64,000 bases of DNA from Lactiplantibacillus plantarum (GCF_014131735.1 NZ_CP039121.1:1736001-1800000), one strand, 5' to 3'; shown: positions 45,742 to 55,108, counted from the stretch's first letter. Numbers and translations are program-made. Notes: generated by a model not told the origin, from the sequence alone.

Positions 45742-48018
45742 TCATTTAGTCAATCGTCGCCAGAGGTCGCCGGCCACCGTCAAACCGATACCAGTCATTA
45801 ACACTAATACGATCACTATTAAAGTTAGCCAGCCACTAATAGCCGGCACTCCCCAATCACTGCTAGCTAATCCGATGGTCAACAAACAGTTCAAGCCGAT
45901 GGTCACCCCAACTGCGCGACTAGGCCGTCCCCGCCAAAATGGACCACTAGTACGAGTCATCAAGATTGTTAACATTGCACTAAATATGAGATAGACGTAA
46001 AGACTAGTGCTCAACTGACCGGCAGACAACCCCAAACCATGCAGCCAGACTATCAAACCAACACCCACAGCTGTCCAACCAGTCGCTAGGAACCCCGCAA
46101 TTTTGCTTAAGCGGGGCATATCCCACTGTTCGGGACGATGGCGAATGGTTGTGCGATCAGTGCCAAGGACCAATGTTACTAAATCATTCAGAATAGCCAC
46201 TAATACCATCGCATTCAGCGACAATGGCACGTAATCTAGCCATAAATAGCCGATTGTTAAAAGCACGGTCAGTTCGACCGTCCGAGTGAGTTTGGTAATT
46301 GTCCAAGTCAGCATCCGCTGGTAGACGCGATGACCATTGTCTAAAATCGTCAGAATATTTGCCAAACCACCCGTTAACAGGACGAACTTAGCACTTCGTT
46401 TGGCTAAATCAGTGGCATTGTCAACGGCAATCCCAACCTCCGACTGCTTTAATGCTGGCGCATCATTAACACCATCGCCCGTCATCCCCACCACGTAACC
46501 CGCGCGCTGCATAGCTTTGACAATTGCCAATTTATTCTCTGGAACAACTTCGGCAATCCCGGCAACTTGCGCTAACGGTCGCGAGTGCGTTTTAAAGGTC
46601 TGGTAGGAAACCACTTGGCCCTTTAATCCAACCGCATCAGCCACAGCCTGTGCTGTTTTTAAATTATCGCCTGTCAGCATAATCGTTTTAACGCCCCGGT
46701 GTTGAATCCTTTTTAAGGCCGCCGCACTATCTGGGCGCGGTTGATCTTGCAAAATCAACACACCTTGTAAAACATTATTAATCATGACCGCCACTGAACG
46801 GCCCCGGGTCAAATCCAGTTGGTCGATTGCTAAAGCCGGTTGCTGTGCGGTTAACTCGTACAAACGACTAAGTGCACCAATACGTACCCGCACAACTGTT
46901 GGCGCTTCACCAACTAGCGCTTCGGCATAACCAACACTTGCATCAAATGGCTTAAATTCCTGCTGTGGCAGCCGTTTCAACTGATAGCGATGAGCAAAGT
47001 TCACAATTGCTTGATCCACCACGCTAGGATGTCGCGAATCGGTCGCGCTAGCTGCTAACCGCAACAATTGCTGATCTGATCTGGCCGACAAATTTTTAAA
47101 CTGCACGACTTGCGGCTGATTTGTCGTTATCGTTCCCGTTTTGTCAACAAGTAATAAATTCAAATTGGCAGCTTCCTGAATACCCGTTAATTCACTGACC
47201 AGAATCCGCTGCCGGCTAAGTTCACGGGCTTCTACCGAATTTGCAACTGCAAAACTTGACGGCATTGCAATCGGAATCGTCGCAATGAACAGCATCGCTA
47301 GAAACGGTAACATCTGAATCATATCTGCATGGCGAATTAACGCTATCCCAACAATGATGAGTGCTAGAGCACTATCTAACAATGCCAAATAACCAATAAT
47401 TTTACCCAATAATCGTTGTAAATGACCAGGCGCATTGTTTTGATTAATCAAACTGACTGTTTTTCCAGCCCGACTATGACTTCCAGTCGCCAGTACGCGT
47501 GCTAAAGTTTCCCCGGCTACCACCATTGTGCCTGCAAAGGCCGTTTCACCCGACGTATGGATAACTGCAACGGATTCACCGGTTATTGAGCTTTCATCCG
47601 TATAAATTGGATTCGTCAACACACGAATATCAGCCGGGATTACACTCCCTACCTGTAAACTAATCAGATCACCCACAACTAAAGCCTTCGCATCAATCAA
47701 CTGCCAATGACCAGCACGACGTACCGAACTGGTTGGCGTCAATTGATGCGCCAGCTCCTGTAAAACCAAGGCCGCACGTCGCGATTGAATTGCACCATTG
47801 ACGGCTGCAAAGACCAGCATTAACGCAATAAAGCCAGCCTGAATTTCTTTACCCAAAACAACTTCAATAACTAAGGCTCCCTCCAAAATCCATGCCGATG
47901 GTTCCCATAGACGACTGACTACGGCCTTAAAAAAGTTAAACGTTGGTTCTGGGACATCATTAAATCCATCTGCCGCTAGTTTAGCGGCTGCTTGTTGCTC
48001 CGTTAAATCTTCAATCAT
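45742..48018 (-). CDS. P-type ATPase, plasma-membrane proton-pump-like (P3A)
   Basis: A 758-residue P-type ATPase with the phosphorylation motif VDKTGTITTN (Asp292), the dephosphorylation motif TGES (146-149), the TM4 motif ATIPIAMP (246-253) and the hinge GDGVNDAPALKQSEVGIAV. Overall wording (FFKAVVSRLWEPSAWILEGALVIEVVL) resembles fungal/plant-type H+ pumps (P3A) found in some lactobacilli. Cation specificity cannot be read from this. It starts 68 bases after the enolase stop with no terminator between, so the two are probably co-transcribed. Confidence 0.88.
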   Translation of the reverse strand: MIEDLTEQQAAAKLAADGFNDVPEPTFNFFKAVVSRLWEPSAWILEGALVIEVVLGKEIQAGFIALMLVFAAVNGAIQSRRAALVLQELAHQLTPTSSVRRAGHWQLIDAKALVVGDLISLQVGSVIPADIRVLTNPIYTDESSITGESVAVIHTSGETAFAGTMVVAGETLARVLATGSHSRAGKTVSLINQNNAPGHLQRLLGKIIGYLALLDSALALIIVGIALIRHADMIQMLPFLAMLFIATIPIAMPSSFAVANSVEARELSRQRILVSELTGIQEAANLNLLLVDKTGTITTNQPQVVQFKNLSARSDQQLLRLAASATDSRHPSVVDQAIVNFAHRYQLKRLPQQEFKPFDASVGYAEALVGEAPTVVRVRIGALSRLYELTAQQPALAIDQLDLTRGRSVAVMINNVLQGVLILQDQPRPDSAAALKRIQHRGVKTIMLTGDNLKTAQAVADAVGLKGQVVSYQTFKTHSRPLAQVAGIAEVVPENKLAIVKAMQRAGYVVGMTGDGVNDAPALKQSEVGIAVDNATDLAKRSAKFVLLTGGLANILTILDNGHRVYQRMLTWTITKLTRTVELTVLLTIGYLWLDYVPLSLNAMVLVAILNDLVTLVLGTDRTTIRHRPEQWDMPRLSKIAGFLATGWTAVGVGLIVWLHGLGLSAGQLSTSLYVYLIFSAMLTILMTRTSGPFWRGRPSRAVGVTIGLNCLLTIGLASSDWGVPAISGWLTLIVIVLVLMTGIGLTVAGDLWRRLTK

Positions 48019-48085
48019 GTCTGCACCTCGAATTTGACAAGCACCACTGGCAACCTAACTGTCGAATCAGGTTTATCACAAATAA

Positions 48086-49375
48086 TTAGTCAAACATCAC
48101 GTTATTTGGGAAGTGTGCCAACCGAGCACCGTCAGCACCTAATTCTTCCTCAATCCGCAATAATTGATTATATTTTTCAACGCGTTCAGAGCGGGCTGGC
48201 GCACCAGCTTTTAGCTGAGCCGCATTGGTGGCCACTGTGAAATCAGCGACGAAAGTATCACCAGTTTCGCCAGATCGGTGTGACATCATCGTGGCATAAC
48301 CATTTTTGCGAGCTAGCCGAATCGCGGCCAAAGTTTCGGTAACGGTCCCGATTTGATTTAATTTAATTAAAATATTGTTAGCCATCCCCCGCTGAATTGC
48401 TTGCCGAATTAATTGCGGATTAGTGCAAACCGGATCGTCAGCCACAATCTGAAGCTGGTCACCATGAGCAGCTGTAAAGCTTGCAAAGTTATCCCAGTCC
48501 TCTTCCCCGTATGGGTCCTCAATTGAAACGATTTCTGGAAATTTCGCTAATAACTGCAGATAATAATCGCCAAGAGCTGCCGGCGTGTACGTTTTGCCTT
48601 CAAAGTCATAATTGTGGGTCGTTCGATTATAAAAATACGAGGCCGCCGCGTCAAAAGCAATCGCAATTTCTTTACCAGGTGTATAACCAGCTTTAATAAT
48701 CGCATCATGTAATATTTGCAAGGCTTCTTCTGAGTTTTTAAGATCAGGCGCAAAGCCACCCTCATCACCTAAACCAGTCGTGTACCCGGCATCTTCGATA
48801 ACTTTTTTCAAAGTATGATAAGTATTCACGATCTTTTCAAAACCGTCCCGAAAACTGGTTCGTTCGACCGGTGTAATCATGAATTCTTGAATATCAATGC
48901 CATTATCTGCATGCTCCCCACCATTGATCACGTTATGAAATGTTTGGGGTAGCTCTAAATCAGTGCCACCTAAGTAACGATAAAGCGGCTGCTGTAATGC
49001 GTTTGCCGCCGCTCGTGCCGTTGCCATTGAAACACCCAAAATAGCATTCGCACCCAGACGCGCTTTGTTAGGCGTACCATCTAGGTCAATCATGATTTGA
49101 TCAATATGGGCTTGGTTAAACGGGTCAGCACCATGTAAAGCATGATTAATGACCGTATTAACATTATTAACAGCCTTAAGAACACCTTTGCCGGCTAAAC
49201 GATCACCACCATCGCGTAATTCAACTGCCTCTTTTTCTCCAGTCGAAGCTCCCGATGGTACTTCCGCGCGTCCTAGCGTCCCATCTGACAAAATAACGTC
49301 AGCCTCAACTGTTGGATTACCCCGTGAATCAAAAATTTCGCGAGCCTTTACCGTTTCAATAACTTGTTTTTCCAT
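48086..49375 (-). CDS. eno: enolase (second paralogue inferred)
   Basis: Enolase interconverts 2-phosphoglycerate and phosphoenolpyruvate. Seen: AREIFDSRGNPTVEADV, GEHADNGIDIQEFMI, the metal Asp in IAFDAAASYFY, SIEDPYGEEDWD, VADDPVCTNPQLI, catalytic Lys in ILIKLNQIGTVTET, and SHRSGETGDTFVADF. At 429 residues it is full length. L. plantarum WCFS1 is known to have two enolase genes; this one is outside the usual gap-pgk-tpi-eno cluster, so I take it as the second copy. A hairpin/terminator leader lies directly before it. Confidence 0.94.
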   Translation of the reverse strand: MEKQVIETVKAREIFDSRGNPTVEADVILSDGTLGRAEVPSGASTGEKEAVELRDGGDRLAGKGVLKAVNNVNTVINHALHGADPFNQAHIDQIMIDLDGTPNKARLGANAILGVSMATARAAANALQQPLYRYLGGTDLELPQTFHNVINGGEHADNGIDIQEFMITPVERTSFRDGFEKIVNTYHTLKKVIEDAGYTTGLGDEGGFAPDLKNSEEALQILHDAIIKAGYTPGKEIAIAFDAAASYFYNRTTHNYDFEGKTYTPAALGDYYLQLLAKFPEIVSIEDPYGEEDWDNFASFTAAHGDQLQIVADDPVCTNPQLIRQAIQRGMANNILIKLNQIGTVTETLAAIRLARKNGYATMMSHRSGETGDTFVADFTVATNAAQLKAGAPARSERVEKYNQLLRIEEELGADGARLAHFPNNVMFD

Positions 49376-49395
49376 ATCAATCTCTCCTTCTTAAC

Positions 49396-49441
49396 CAAAA
49401 AGAAAAGACGCCTACTGTCTGAAAAACAAACAGTAGACGTC
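49396..49441 (-). terminator. intrinsic terminator in the enolase leader
   Basis: Stem GACGTCTACTGT (49430-49441) with ACAGTAGGCGTC (49407-49418), one G-U, 11-base loop, then TTTTCTTTTTGG. It ends about 20 bases before the enolase start and downstream of the promoter at 49505-49532, so it must be read through for enolase to be made. It also ends the upstream MFS gene. Confidence 0.8.
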
Positions 49442-49467
49442 ATCAAATTGATTATCAATTATTATGT

Positions 49468-49483
49468 GGCGAACGTCATCGCC
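49468..49483 (-). other. hairpin in the enolase leader
   Basis: GGCGA TGACGT TCGCC: a 5-bp stem with a six-base loop. The loop TGACGT can pair with ACGTC(T) in the 5' arm of the downstream terminator, which offers a possible antitermination pairing. Speculative. Confidence 0.5.
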
Positions 49484-49504
49484 GATTAACTTTTGAACAA
49501 CTAA

Positions 49505-49532
49505 AGATTACACCTTCTCAAAACAATGTCAA
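49505..49532 (-). promoter_or_regulatory. promoter of the enolase-ATPase unit
   Basis: -35 TTGACA (49527-49532), 16-base spacer, -10 TAATCT (49505-49510). Transcription would start near 49498, giving a leader of about 123 bases that contains the hairpin and the terminator. Confidence 0.7.
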
Positions 49533-49548
49533 TCTTTTTATAACATTT

Positions 49549-50943
49549 TTATCGTTGACCAGCTTGACGCGTCTTCATTGCCAATATCATGGTCCCCAAT
49601 TCAATCAGCACTAAAATCAGCAATAACCCCAACGCCATGGTTGACCCTAACGCTGTCCGATGCGCACTAGTTCCAGTCGTCTGTACTTGAACTAACGTGA
49701 TAACGGCGGACACGACTGAAGTCCCAATGGCCCCTGCAAACTGCTGCATGGTATTGAACACGGCATTGCCATCAGCTTGATGCTCAGCTGACAACTGCTG
49801 TAAGCCACTCGTCATCGTATTACCCATGGTTAAGCCAATACCAATCATTAATAAAATGTAAATGGCTAAAATCAAACCGCCTGACAGGTGCATCCCCAAC
49901 ACCGTAAACAGTGCCATGGCAATAACCAAAATTGTTGAACCCGTTAGGACTGGTTTGGCTGCACCCAGACTGTCTAGAATACGTCCACCTAGTGGGGCAA
50001 AAACAGCCCCGATTGCCGCGCCAGGTAGTACAAACAAGCCAGCTAACAAAGCACTCTTGCCGTTCACTAACTGGATGTAGTTGGGCAATATGAAGGCCAA
50101 CCCGAGGGCACAGATTTGAACCAAAAAGTACGCCATTAAGTGCAAATCATAAGATTTTGTGGTAAAAATCGCCAGATTGATTAGCTGTTGTGCCGCTCGA
50201 CGTGTGCGGATAACGAACCCCACAAGACCAATCAGACCGACTACTAGCCAAGCCACAAAAATCAGTGGTTGCGTGGTAATCGTGGCTAATTTGCTAAATC
50301 CAATTGTAAAGCCAACGAATAAGAGGACGATCATCAGCCAACCGACCACATCAAATCCAACTTTAACTGTCGGCTGGGCTTGCCGAATCGCATATAGCCC
50401 TAACACAAGTGAAATCACGAGTACCGGGATCAGCAGCACGAAAATCCAATGCCAATCCATCCAACTAACGATCAAGCCCCCAAAAGTCGGCCCCAGTGCT
50501 GGGGCGATTGCGGTAATCAGCGTGCCAATTCCCATCAAGGTCCCTTTCTGCCGTGCCGGTGCCCAATCAATAATAATATTAAACATCAACGGTAAAGCAA
50601 TCCCAGTTCCCAGTCCTTGAATGATTCGTCCAGTGACTAAAACGGGAAAACTGGTCGCGGTCGCGTCAACGACCAATCCCAGTATAAACAATAAATTGGC
50701 TGTCACAAACAGCGTTTTAGTGCGAAAACGGCGTTTCAGAAACGCCGAAATTGGTACAATAATTGCAACTACTAACAAGTAAGCCGTGGTCATCCACTGG
50801 ACCGTCGCCGTATTGAGTGCAAATTCTCGCATCAACTTAGGGAAAGTGATATTCATCGCAGTCTCCACGATCACTCCGCAAAATGAAAGTAATCCGGCAG
50901 CCACGATTGCAAGAATCAATTTGAGGTCAACACGTTTTTCCAT
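49549..50943 (-). CDS. 14-TM MFS drug exporter (DHA2 / EmrB-QacA type)
   Basis: A 464-residue major facilitator with 14 membrane helices. Family motifs: MTTAYLLVVAIIVPISAFLKRRF in the loop after helix 2, VTGRIIQGLGTGIALPLMF in helix 4-5, and GPTFGGLIVSWMDWHWIFVLLIPV (motif C region). DHA2 pumps expel drugs and other hydrophobic compounds using the proton gradient. A MarR gene is divergent from it and two copies of a palindrome lie between them, so I infer control by that regulator. Confidence 0.9.
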   Translation of the reverse strand: MEKRVDLKLILAIVAAGLLSFCGVIVETAMNITFPKLMREFALNTATVQWMTTAYLLVVAIIVPISAFLKRRFRTKTLFVTANLLFILGLVVDATATSFPVLVTGRIIQGLGTGIALPLMFNIIIDWAPARQKGTLMGIGTLITAIAPALGPTFGGLIVSWMDWHWIFVLLIPVLVISLVLGLYAIRQAQPTVKVGFDVVGWLMIVLLFVGFTIGFSKLATITTQPLIFVAWLVVGLIGLVGFVIRTRRAAQQLINLAIFTTKSYDLHLMAYFLVQICALGLAFILPNYIQLVNGKSALLAGLFVLPGAAIGAVFAPLGGRILDSLGAAKPVLTGSTILVIAMALFTVLGMHLSGGLILAIYILLMIGIGLTMGNTMTSGLQQLSAEHQADGNAVFNTMQQFAGAIGTSVVSAVITLVQVQTTGTSAHRTALGSTMALGLLLILVLIELGTMILAMKTRQAGQR

Positions 50944-50967
50944 ACTTAAAATCAGCTCCTTAACCTA

Positions 50968-50985
50968 TAGTTCGAATACGAACTA
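50968..50985. promoter_or_regulatory. palindromic operator copy 1 (MFS side)
   Basis: TAGTTCGAATACGAACTA: seven-base arms around AATA, just downstream of the probable MFS -10 (TAAAAT on the minus strand). Confidence 0.7.
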
Positions 50986-51032
50986 ATTAACTATTTTAGC
51001 ACACTATTTCAAAATTTTAAGTCCTATTTTAA

Positions 51033-51061
51033 TTGACTTTTTAACAATTAGTTCTTATAAT
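51033..51061 (+). promoter_or_regulatory. promoter of the MarR gene at 51109
   Basis: -35 TTGACT (51033-51038), 17-base spacer, -10 TATAAT (51056-51061). Confidence 0.8.
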
Positions 51062-51067
51062 TCACTT

Positions 51068-51085
51068 TAGTTAGAATACGTACCA
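51068..51085. promoter_or_regulatory. operator copy 2 (MarR side)
   Basis: TAGTTAGAATACGTACCA resembles copy 1 (14 of 18 bases) and lies seven bases after the -10 of the MarR promoter, so one regulator could repress both divergent promoters. Confidence 0.6.
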
Positions 51086-51108
51086 TAATATCATTAAGGA
51101 GTCCTCCC

Positions 51109-51558
51109 ATGCAAGATTCATTAGGAATCATGATTAAGAAAGCGAACAATGCATTAGCCAGGGACTCAGACCATTATGCAAAATCACTGGGACTAACTGG
51201 CATGCAAATCAGTACGATCAACTTTATTGCCAACAATGAACAGCATCACGACCTCTTCCAACGGGACTTAGAATTAGAGTTCAATATTCGTAAAGCAACC
51301 TGTTCCAGCCTCGTTTCCAAAATGGAAGCCGCTGATTTACTCATTCGCGTGCCAGCAAAGGACGATGGTCGCTACAAACGACTACTCCTAACACCCAAGG
51401 CCCGCCAATTAGCCACCAAGATCGAACGTTTCTTTGAAACCAGTGAACAACGAATGGCGACAATTTTAGGGGTAAATACCGCCGAAACTTACGAAGCCCT
51501 GCGACAAATTGCCGTTGCTTTTTCAACACCGACCCATGCACCTGAAAATTGGTACTAA
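51109..51558 (+). CDS. MarR-family regulator divergent from an MFS exporter
   Basis: A 149-residue MarR protein with wing and recognition helix (about 45-100: DLFQRDLELEFNIRKATCSSLVSKMEAADLLIRVPAKDDGRYKRLLLTPKAR). The ATG at 51109 follows AAGGAG. One Cys (Cys66, in KATCSS) could sense oxidants as in OhrR, but this is only a possibility. The gene faces away from the MFS gene, with operator-like palindromes between. Confidence 0.88.
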   Translation: MQDSLGIMIKKANNALARDSDHYAKSLGLTGMQISTINFIANNEQHHDLFQRDLELEFNIRKATCSSLVSKMEAADLLIRVPAKDDGRYKRLLLTPKARQLATKIERFFETSEQRMATILGVNTAETYEALRQIAVAFSTPTHAPENWY

Positions 51559-51564
51559 CCGTTC

Positions 51565-51603
51565 AAAGACCCGCTGACAGTCACTGACTGCCAGCGGGTC
51601 TTT
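51565..51603. terminator. terminator between MarR and M20 genes
   Basis: AAAGACCCGCTG / CAGCGGGTCTTT: 12-bp perfect stem with a 15-base loop, T-rich on the plus side (TTTGATTTT), separating convergent genes. Confidence 0.85.
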
Positions 51604-51627
51604 GATTTTACGATCGATCAACACCGA

Positions 51628-52773
51628 TTACTCGGCCAAAAAACGTGTAAACAGCTGTTGATAAATTGCAATAAAGTCATAAAACATCTGTTTTGGTAAA
51701 CTTTCATTGACCTGATGTTGGGTCATATTACCCGGTCCATAAACCGCAAAGGGAAAAGCGGCTGGTTGACGCTTAGCCAAATTAGAAGCATCGGTAATTC
51801 CCGGACTTGAGGCAACGACAACATCGCGGCCAGCATAAGGCTTGCCAATGGCCTGCACTAACTTTACTAACCGATTATCAGCCGTGGTTGCAATTGGTGA
51901 CTCATTCATGATAACGGTCATCTTAATGTCAGCACCTTGCTGATTATATGCCGCGATCAGGTCCGTTAATTTTTGGGTCACTTGGTCATTATCGTATTCC
52001 GGAATCGTCCGCACATTAACGAGTGCAGTCGCTAAATCGGGTAACGAATTTACTTGGTCCCCACCGTTTAACACGTCAATGTTAAATCTGACCGGTCCCA
52101 TCTCGCCTGCCGGAATCGTTTCAAAGTAGTCATTGGCTTCATTGAGTAATTTAATCAGCGGGACTAAGGCATTATAGCCGCGTTCGGGTGTCGAACTGTG
52201 TACTGCCTTACCCTTAGACGTCAATTTTAAGTCATAAGACCCCTTCTGCTCAGCCGCTGTTCCATAAACCGTTGAAGGTTCAGCAATCAGTAAACCAGCT
52301 GCATCTTGCATCGCCCCTTGTTGATAAAAGGCAGCAGAACCAGCTTCACCAACTTCTTCGCCCATTGTCGCCAACAAGCGAATGGTGCCATGTTTAGGGC
52401 CACCTTGCTGCTGAATATTGATCATCGCAACGACTAATGCGACTAAACCAGCCTTCATATCCGTGACACCCCGACCAAATAACTGACCGGATTTTTCTAC
52501 TAAGGTGAAAGGATCGGTGTCCCACGCCGCCAGGTCACCCGCCGCAACCACATCCATATGACCGGAAACTGCTAAAACAGGCTTCCCATGACCAATCTCA
52601 GCAACTAGATTTGCACGATCACCGGTAATGGGGTGAATTTTAGCTGAAATATCATACTTCGCCAACAGGGCTTGCAAATATTTTGCGACCGTCAACTCAT
52701 GGTCGTTAACTGATGGAATCTTAATCACATCCGCTAGAATCTTAAGCGCTGCATCGTCTTCAATCGTTCGCAT
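51628..52773 (-). CDS. M20 family deacylase (ArgE/DapE type)
   Basis: A 381-residue zinc hydrolase. Metal ligands: SGHMDVVAAG (His, Asp), GRGVTDMKAGL (Asp), and the catalytic Glu in MGEEVGEAGSAAF; the dimerisation domain follows. Members include N-acetylornithine deacetylase, succinyl-diaminopimelate desuccinylase and dipeptidases, which cannot be separated with certainty by eye. Annotation as DapE is common in lactobacilli. The start is the ATG at 52773. It stands alone between two terminators. Confidence 0.86.
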   Translation of the reverse strand: MRTIEDDAALKILADVIKIPSVNDHELTVAKYLQALLAKYDISAKIHPITGDRANLVAEIGHGKPVLAVSGHMDVVAAGDLAAWDTDPFTLVEKSGQLFGRGVTDMKAGLVALVVAMINIQQQGGPKHGTIRLLATMGEEVGEAGSAAFYQQGAMQDAAGLLIAEPSTVYGTAAEQKGSYDLKLTSKGKAVHSSTPERGYNALVPLIKLLNEANDYFETIPAGEMGPVRFNIDVLNGGDQVNSLPDLATALVNVRTIPEYDNDQVTQKLTDLIAAYNQQGADIKMTVIMNESPIATTADNRLVKLVQAIGKPYAGRDVVVASSPGITDASNLAKRQPAAFPFAVYGPGNMTQHQVNESLPKQMFYDFIAIYQQLFTRFLAE

Positions 52774-52934
52774 ATTTTGCCACCAACTTTTTTATCTTTT
52801 ATTTTAGTGTAGCACGAGACCCAGTCATTTCAATCATTAATTGGATTAACGACACTAAAAATAGGGATTGTTCAATAAGGGTTGCCAAAGCATTTAGGAA
52901 CTACATCACGAACACGCTCGTTGACACTGATACT

Positions 52935-52981
52935 AAAAAACGTGGTGCCATCAGAAATTGGTTTCTAATAGCACCACGTTT
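52935..52981 (-). terminator. terminator after the tannase-like gene
   Basis: AAACGTGGTGC / GCACCACGTTT (11 bp) with an inner AGAAA/TTTCT pairing, followed by TTTTTTAG on the minus strand. Confidence 0.85.
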
Positions 52982-53034
52982 AAATATTAATTAATTATTT
53001 CAGGAATAACCTGTTACAGTTATGTTGGATTAAC

Positions 53035-54915
53035 TTACTTCAAGCTCTTGTTGACCCACTTAATAAAGTTGGTTTCATTGTTACCCTTGCGTTCTGCTTC
53101 GGTATGGCCCTGGCCCCAAACCGTCGCAAAATCAACACTTTTAACTTGTGAATTTTGTTTTAGCGTCAATGCTAAGTTGGTCTCAACAGTCAACGCAGTA
53201 TCACTCTGATTGATACCCGTCCGAATCCGCCAGTACTTGGCTACCTTGCTCGTGTTATAACCGTCATAATAACTGGTTAGATAATATAGTGGGTTATATA
53301 AGTTCATCCGCTTCTGAATCGAACTTCCCTGGGCATCCGTCTTCTTCAAATCCGACCGGTAAGCTTTGGCGTAGCTTGCTTTGTAGTTCTTCAACTTGGC
53401 ATACTTCGACTGATTAGTCGTTAATAACTTGCTGATAGTTGCGTCAAAATGGTTAGCACTACTCCCATTCGTGGCAAATAGCTTATTTTCTGTTTGTTGG
53501 CGCGTCAAGCCATCAAAAGCCCCAACATCCTTTGAAGCCGTCTTACAATGCTTGACGAATGCTTTCACGCTCGTAATCGTTGCCGTGTTTTTCTTAGCAT
53601 TATACGTGATCCATTTGCCGTTCTTATTGAGCGCCTTAATATAAGCAGTCGCCGTCTTATAAGTCTCACCACTCGTGGACGAACTGTTAGTCGCCGTGCC
53701 AGATGGCGCACTGCCAGACGGCTTACTCCCGCTCTTAGCCGTACCGCTTGGCTTCGACCCACTAGGCATTTTACCACTCGTTAAAGTTTGTGACGCTGCG
53801 CCACTTGGTCCTTCGTTGCTAGTGGCTTTATATGGGAAAGTCGTGTCCTTCAAAAAATTATTCAGTGATTGCTCAACTTCTTTTTTCAGATATGTCGCAT
53901 AAGTCCCCGAAGTATAAATACCACTCGTCGATTTTTTGAGCGTCAAGGTCTTGCCGTTGGCATCTTTCAACCCTAATTTATTGATATATTGTGCATAACT
54001 CGTCGCCATATCATTCGACAAAGCTTTGGTCCACGTACCTTGTTTACGAGTACCAGAATTCGAGTATTGCCCCATATTCCATTCATAAGCTTCATTGGCC
54101 GTATCTAGGCTAGTGATTGGGCACCAGGCCATCGCACCGGCCACTGCATCACTAGTAGATTTACCCGTTGTTGTCGCTAACGGGGCCCCAATTGCTTTCA
54201 AGTAAGTGGTGTACTTTTTGCTGTCACCGGTGGCACCCATTAACGCACTTTGGGCACCCCCACCACTATGGCCAAACGTGAAAACTCGGTTGGTGTTACC
54301 AGCAATACGGCTACGATTCAAACGCAAGGTGCGCACCGCGGCCTTCAAATCAGTCACACCCCATGGCGACGAACCATTGGATTTATCTGACTGACTCAAA
54401 CCACGACAACCAGCGGCAACGTATATAAAGCCAGCCTTAGTATACTTGTTCGCACTGCTATCATAACCCGTTGGTGCCGTTTGCGCAGCATAACCAGGTG
54501 TATTCACGGGCATCACGATTGGGGCAGTTTTAGCCGTGTACCCCTTAACCTTAGCCTTGTTATTGAACGTAATCGTGTAAGTCTTCTGTCCACTAGCCTT
54601 GGCATTCACGTACTTTGCCGGAATAAAGATTCCCATTGATTCATACGTACTACTCGTTGTTTTAGTACCATACTTAACGCCAACCTGATAATACACTTTA
54701 TTAGTGGCATTGTAGTGCCATTGCTTTTGGTTGATCAACAGTTTCTTGGCATTTTTCACATCAGCCTTTGTGACCGTCTGTTTCGTTGCTTTAGCAACTT
54801 TCGCCACTGTGCTCGTTGGATGTTTAGTCTTCGTTTCGGAGTGTCCGCAAGCCGCTAACCCAACACTCATTACTAACAAACCACTCATCAGGGGCACAAT
54901 TTTTCTGAATTGCAT
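53035..54915 (-). CDS. lipoprotein alpha/beta hydrolase, tannase-like
   Basis: A 626-residue lipoprotein: signal peptide MQFRKIVPLMSGLLVMSVGL with lipobox AAC (Cys23). The nucleophile elbow is GHSGGG (Ser217). The C-terminal stretch YWRIRTGINQSDTALTVE ... VDFATVWGQGHTEAER carries an Asp (572) and His (604) in the positions found in bacterial tannases, which cleave gallate esters. A Ser/Gly/Pro/Lys-rich low-complexity insertion (about 365-425) interrupts the catalytic domain. Substrate is inferred; it may be another ester or peptide. An inverted repeat lies in front of its promoter. Confidence 0.8.
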   Translation of the reverse strand: MQFRKIVPLMSGLLVMSVGLAACGHSETKTKHPTSTVAKVAKATKQTVTKADVKNAKKLLINQKQWHYNATNKVYYQVGVKYGTKTTSSTYESMGIFIPAKYVNAKASGQKTYTITFNNKAKVKGYTAKTAPIVMPVNTPGYAAQTAPTGYDSSANKYTKAGFIYVAAGCRGLSQSDKSNGSSPWGVTDLKAAVRTLRLNRSRIAGNTNRVFTFGHSGGGAQSALMGATGDSKKYTTYLKAIGAPLATTTGKSTSDAVAGAMAWCPITSLDTANEAYEWNMGQYSNSGTRKQGTWTKALSNDMATSYAQYINKLGLKDANGKTLTLKKSTSGIYTSGTYATYLKKEVEQSLNNFLKDTTFPYKATSNEGPSGAASQTLTSGKMPSGSKPSGTAKSGSKPSGSAPSGTATNSSSTSGETYKTATAYIKALNKNGKWITYNAKKNTATITSVKAFVKHCKTASKDVGAFDGLTRQQTENKLFATNGSSANHFDATISKLLTTNQSKYAKLKNYKASYAKAYRSDLKKTDAQGSSIQKRMNLYNPLYYLTSYYDGYNTSKVAKYWRIRTGINQSDTALTVETNLALTLKQNSQVKSVDFATVWGQGHTEAERKGNNETNFIKWVNKSLK

Positions 54916-55078
54916 GATAAAACTCCTCTACAATATCTGACTTTATTAGTTGGTGAACACGTTTCACTCCCATTGCCGCTAAAAAATCAGTGCAAAAGAA
55001 CGACGGATGATACGGTAGTCGTAATGACCACGTTACCAGCTATCAATAATTAGAATTAGTCCCTTTACTGGTAAGGTT

Positions 55079-55108
55079 ATTTTATCATCGCCATCATAGC
55101 CCCAGCAA
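55079..55108 (-). promoter_or_regulatory. candidate promoter of the tannase-like gene
   Basis: -35 TTGCTG (55103-55108), 18-base spacer, -10 TAAAAT (55079-55084). Confidence 0.4.

Noticed and set aside
50159..50620. 153-codon plus-strand frame opposite the MFS gene
   Set aside because: Shadow of a membrane protein; no ribosome site and no recognisable protein.
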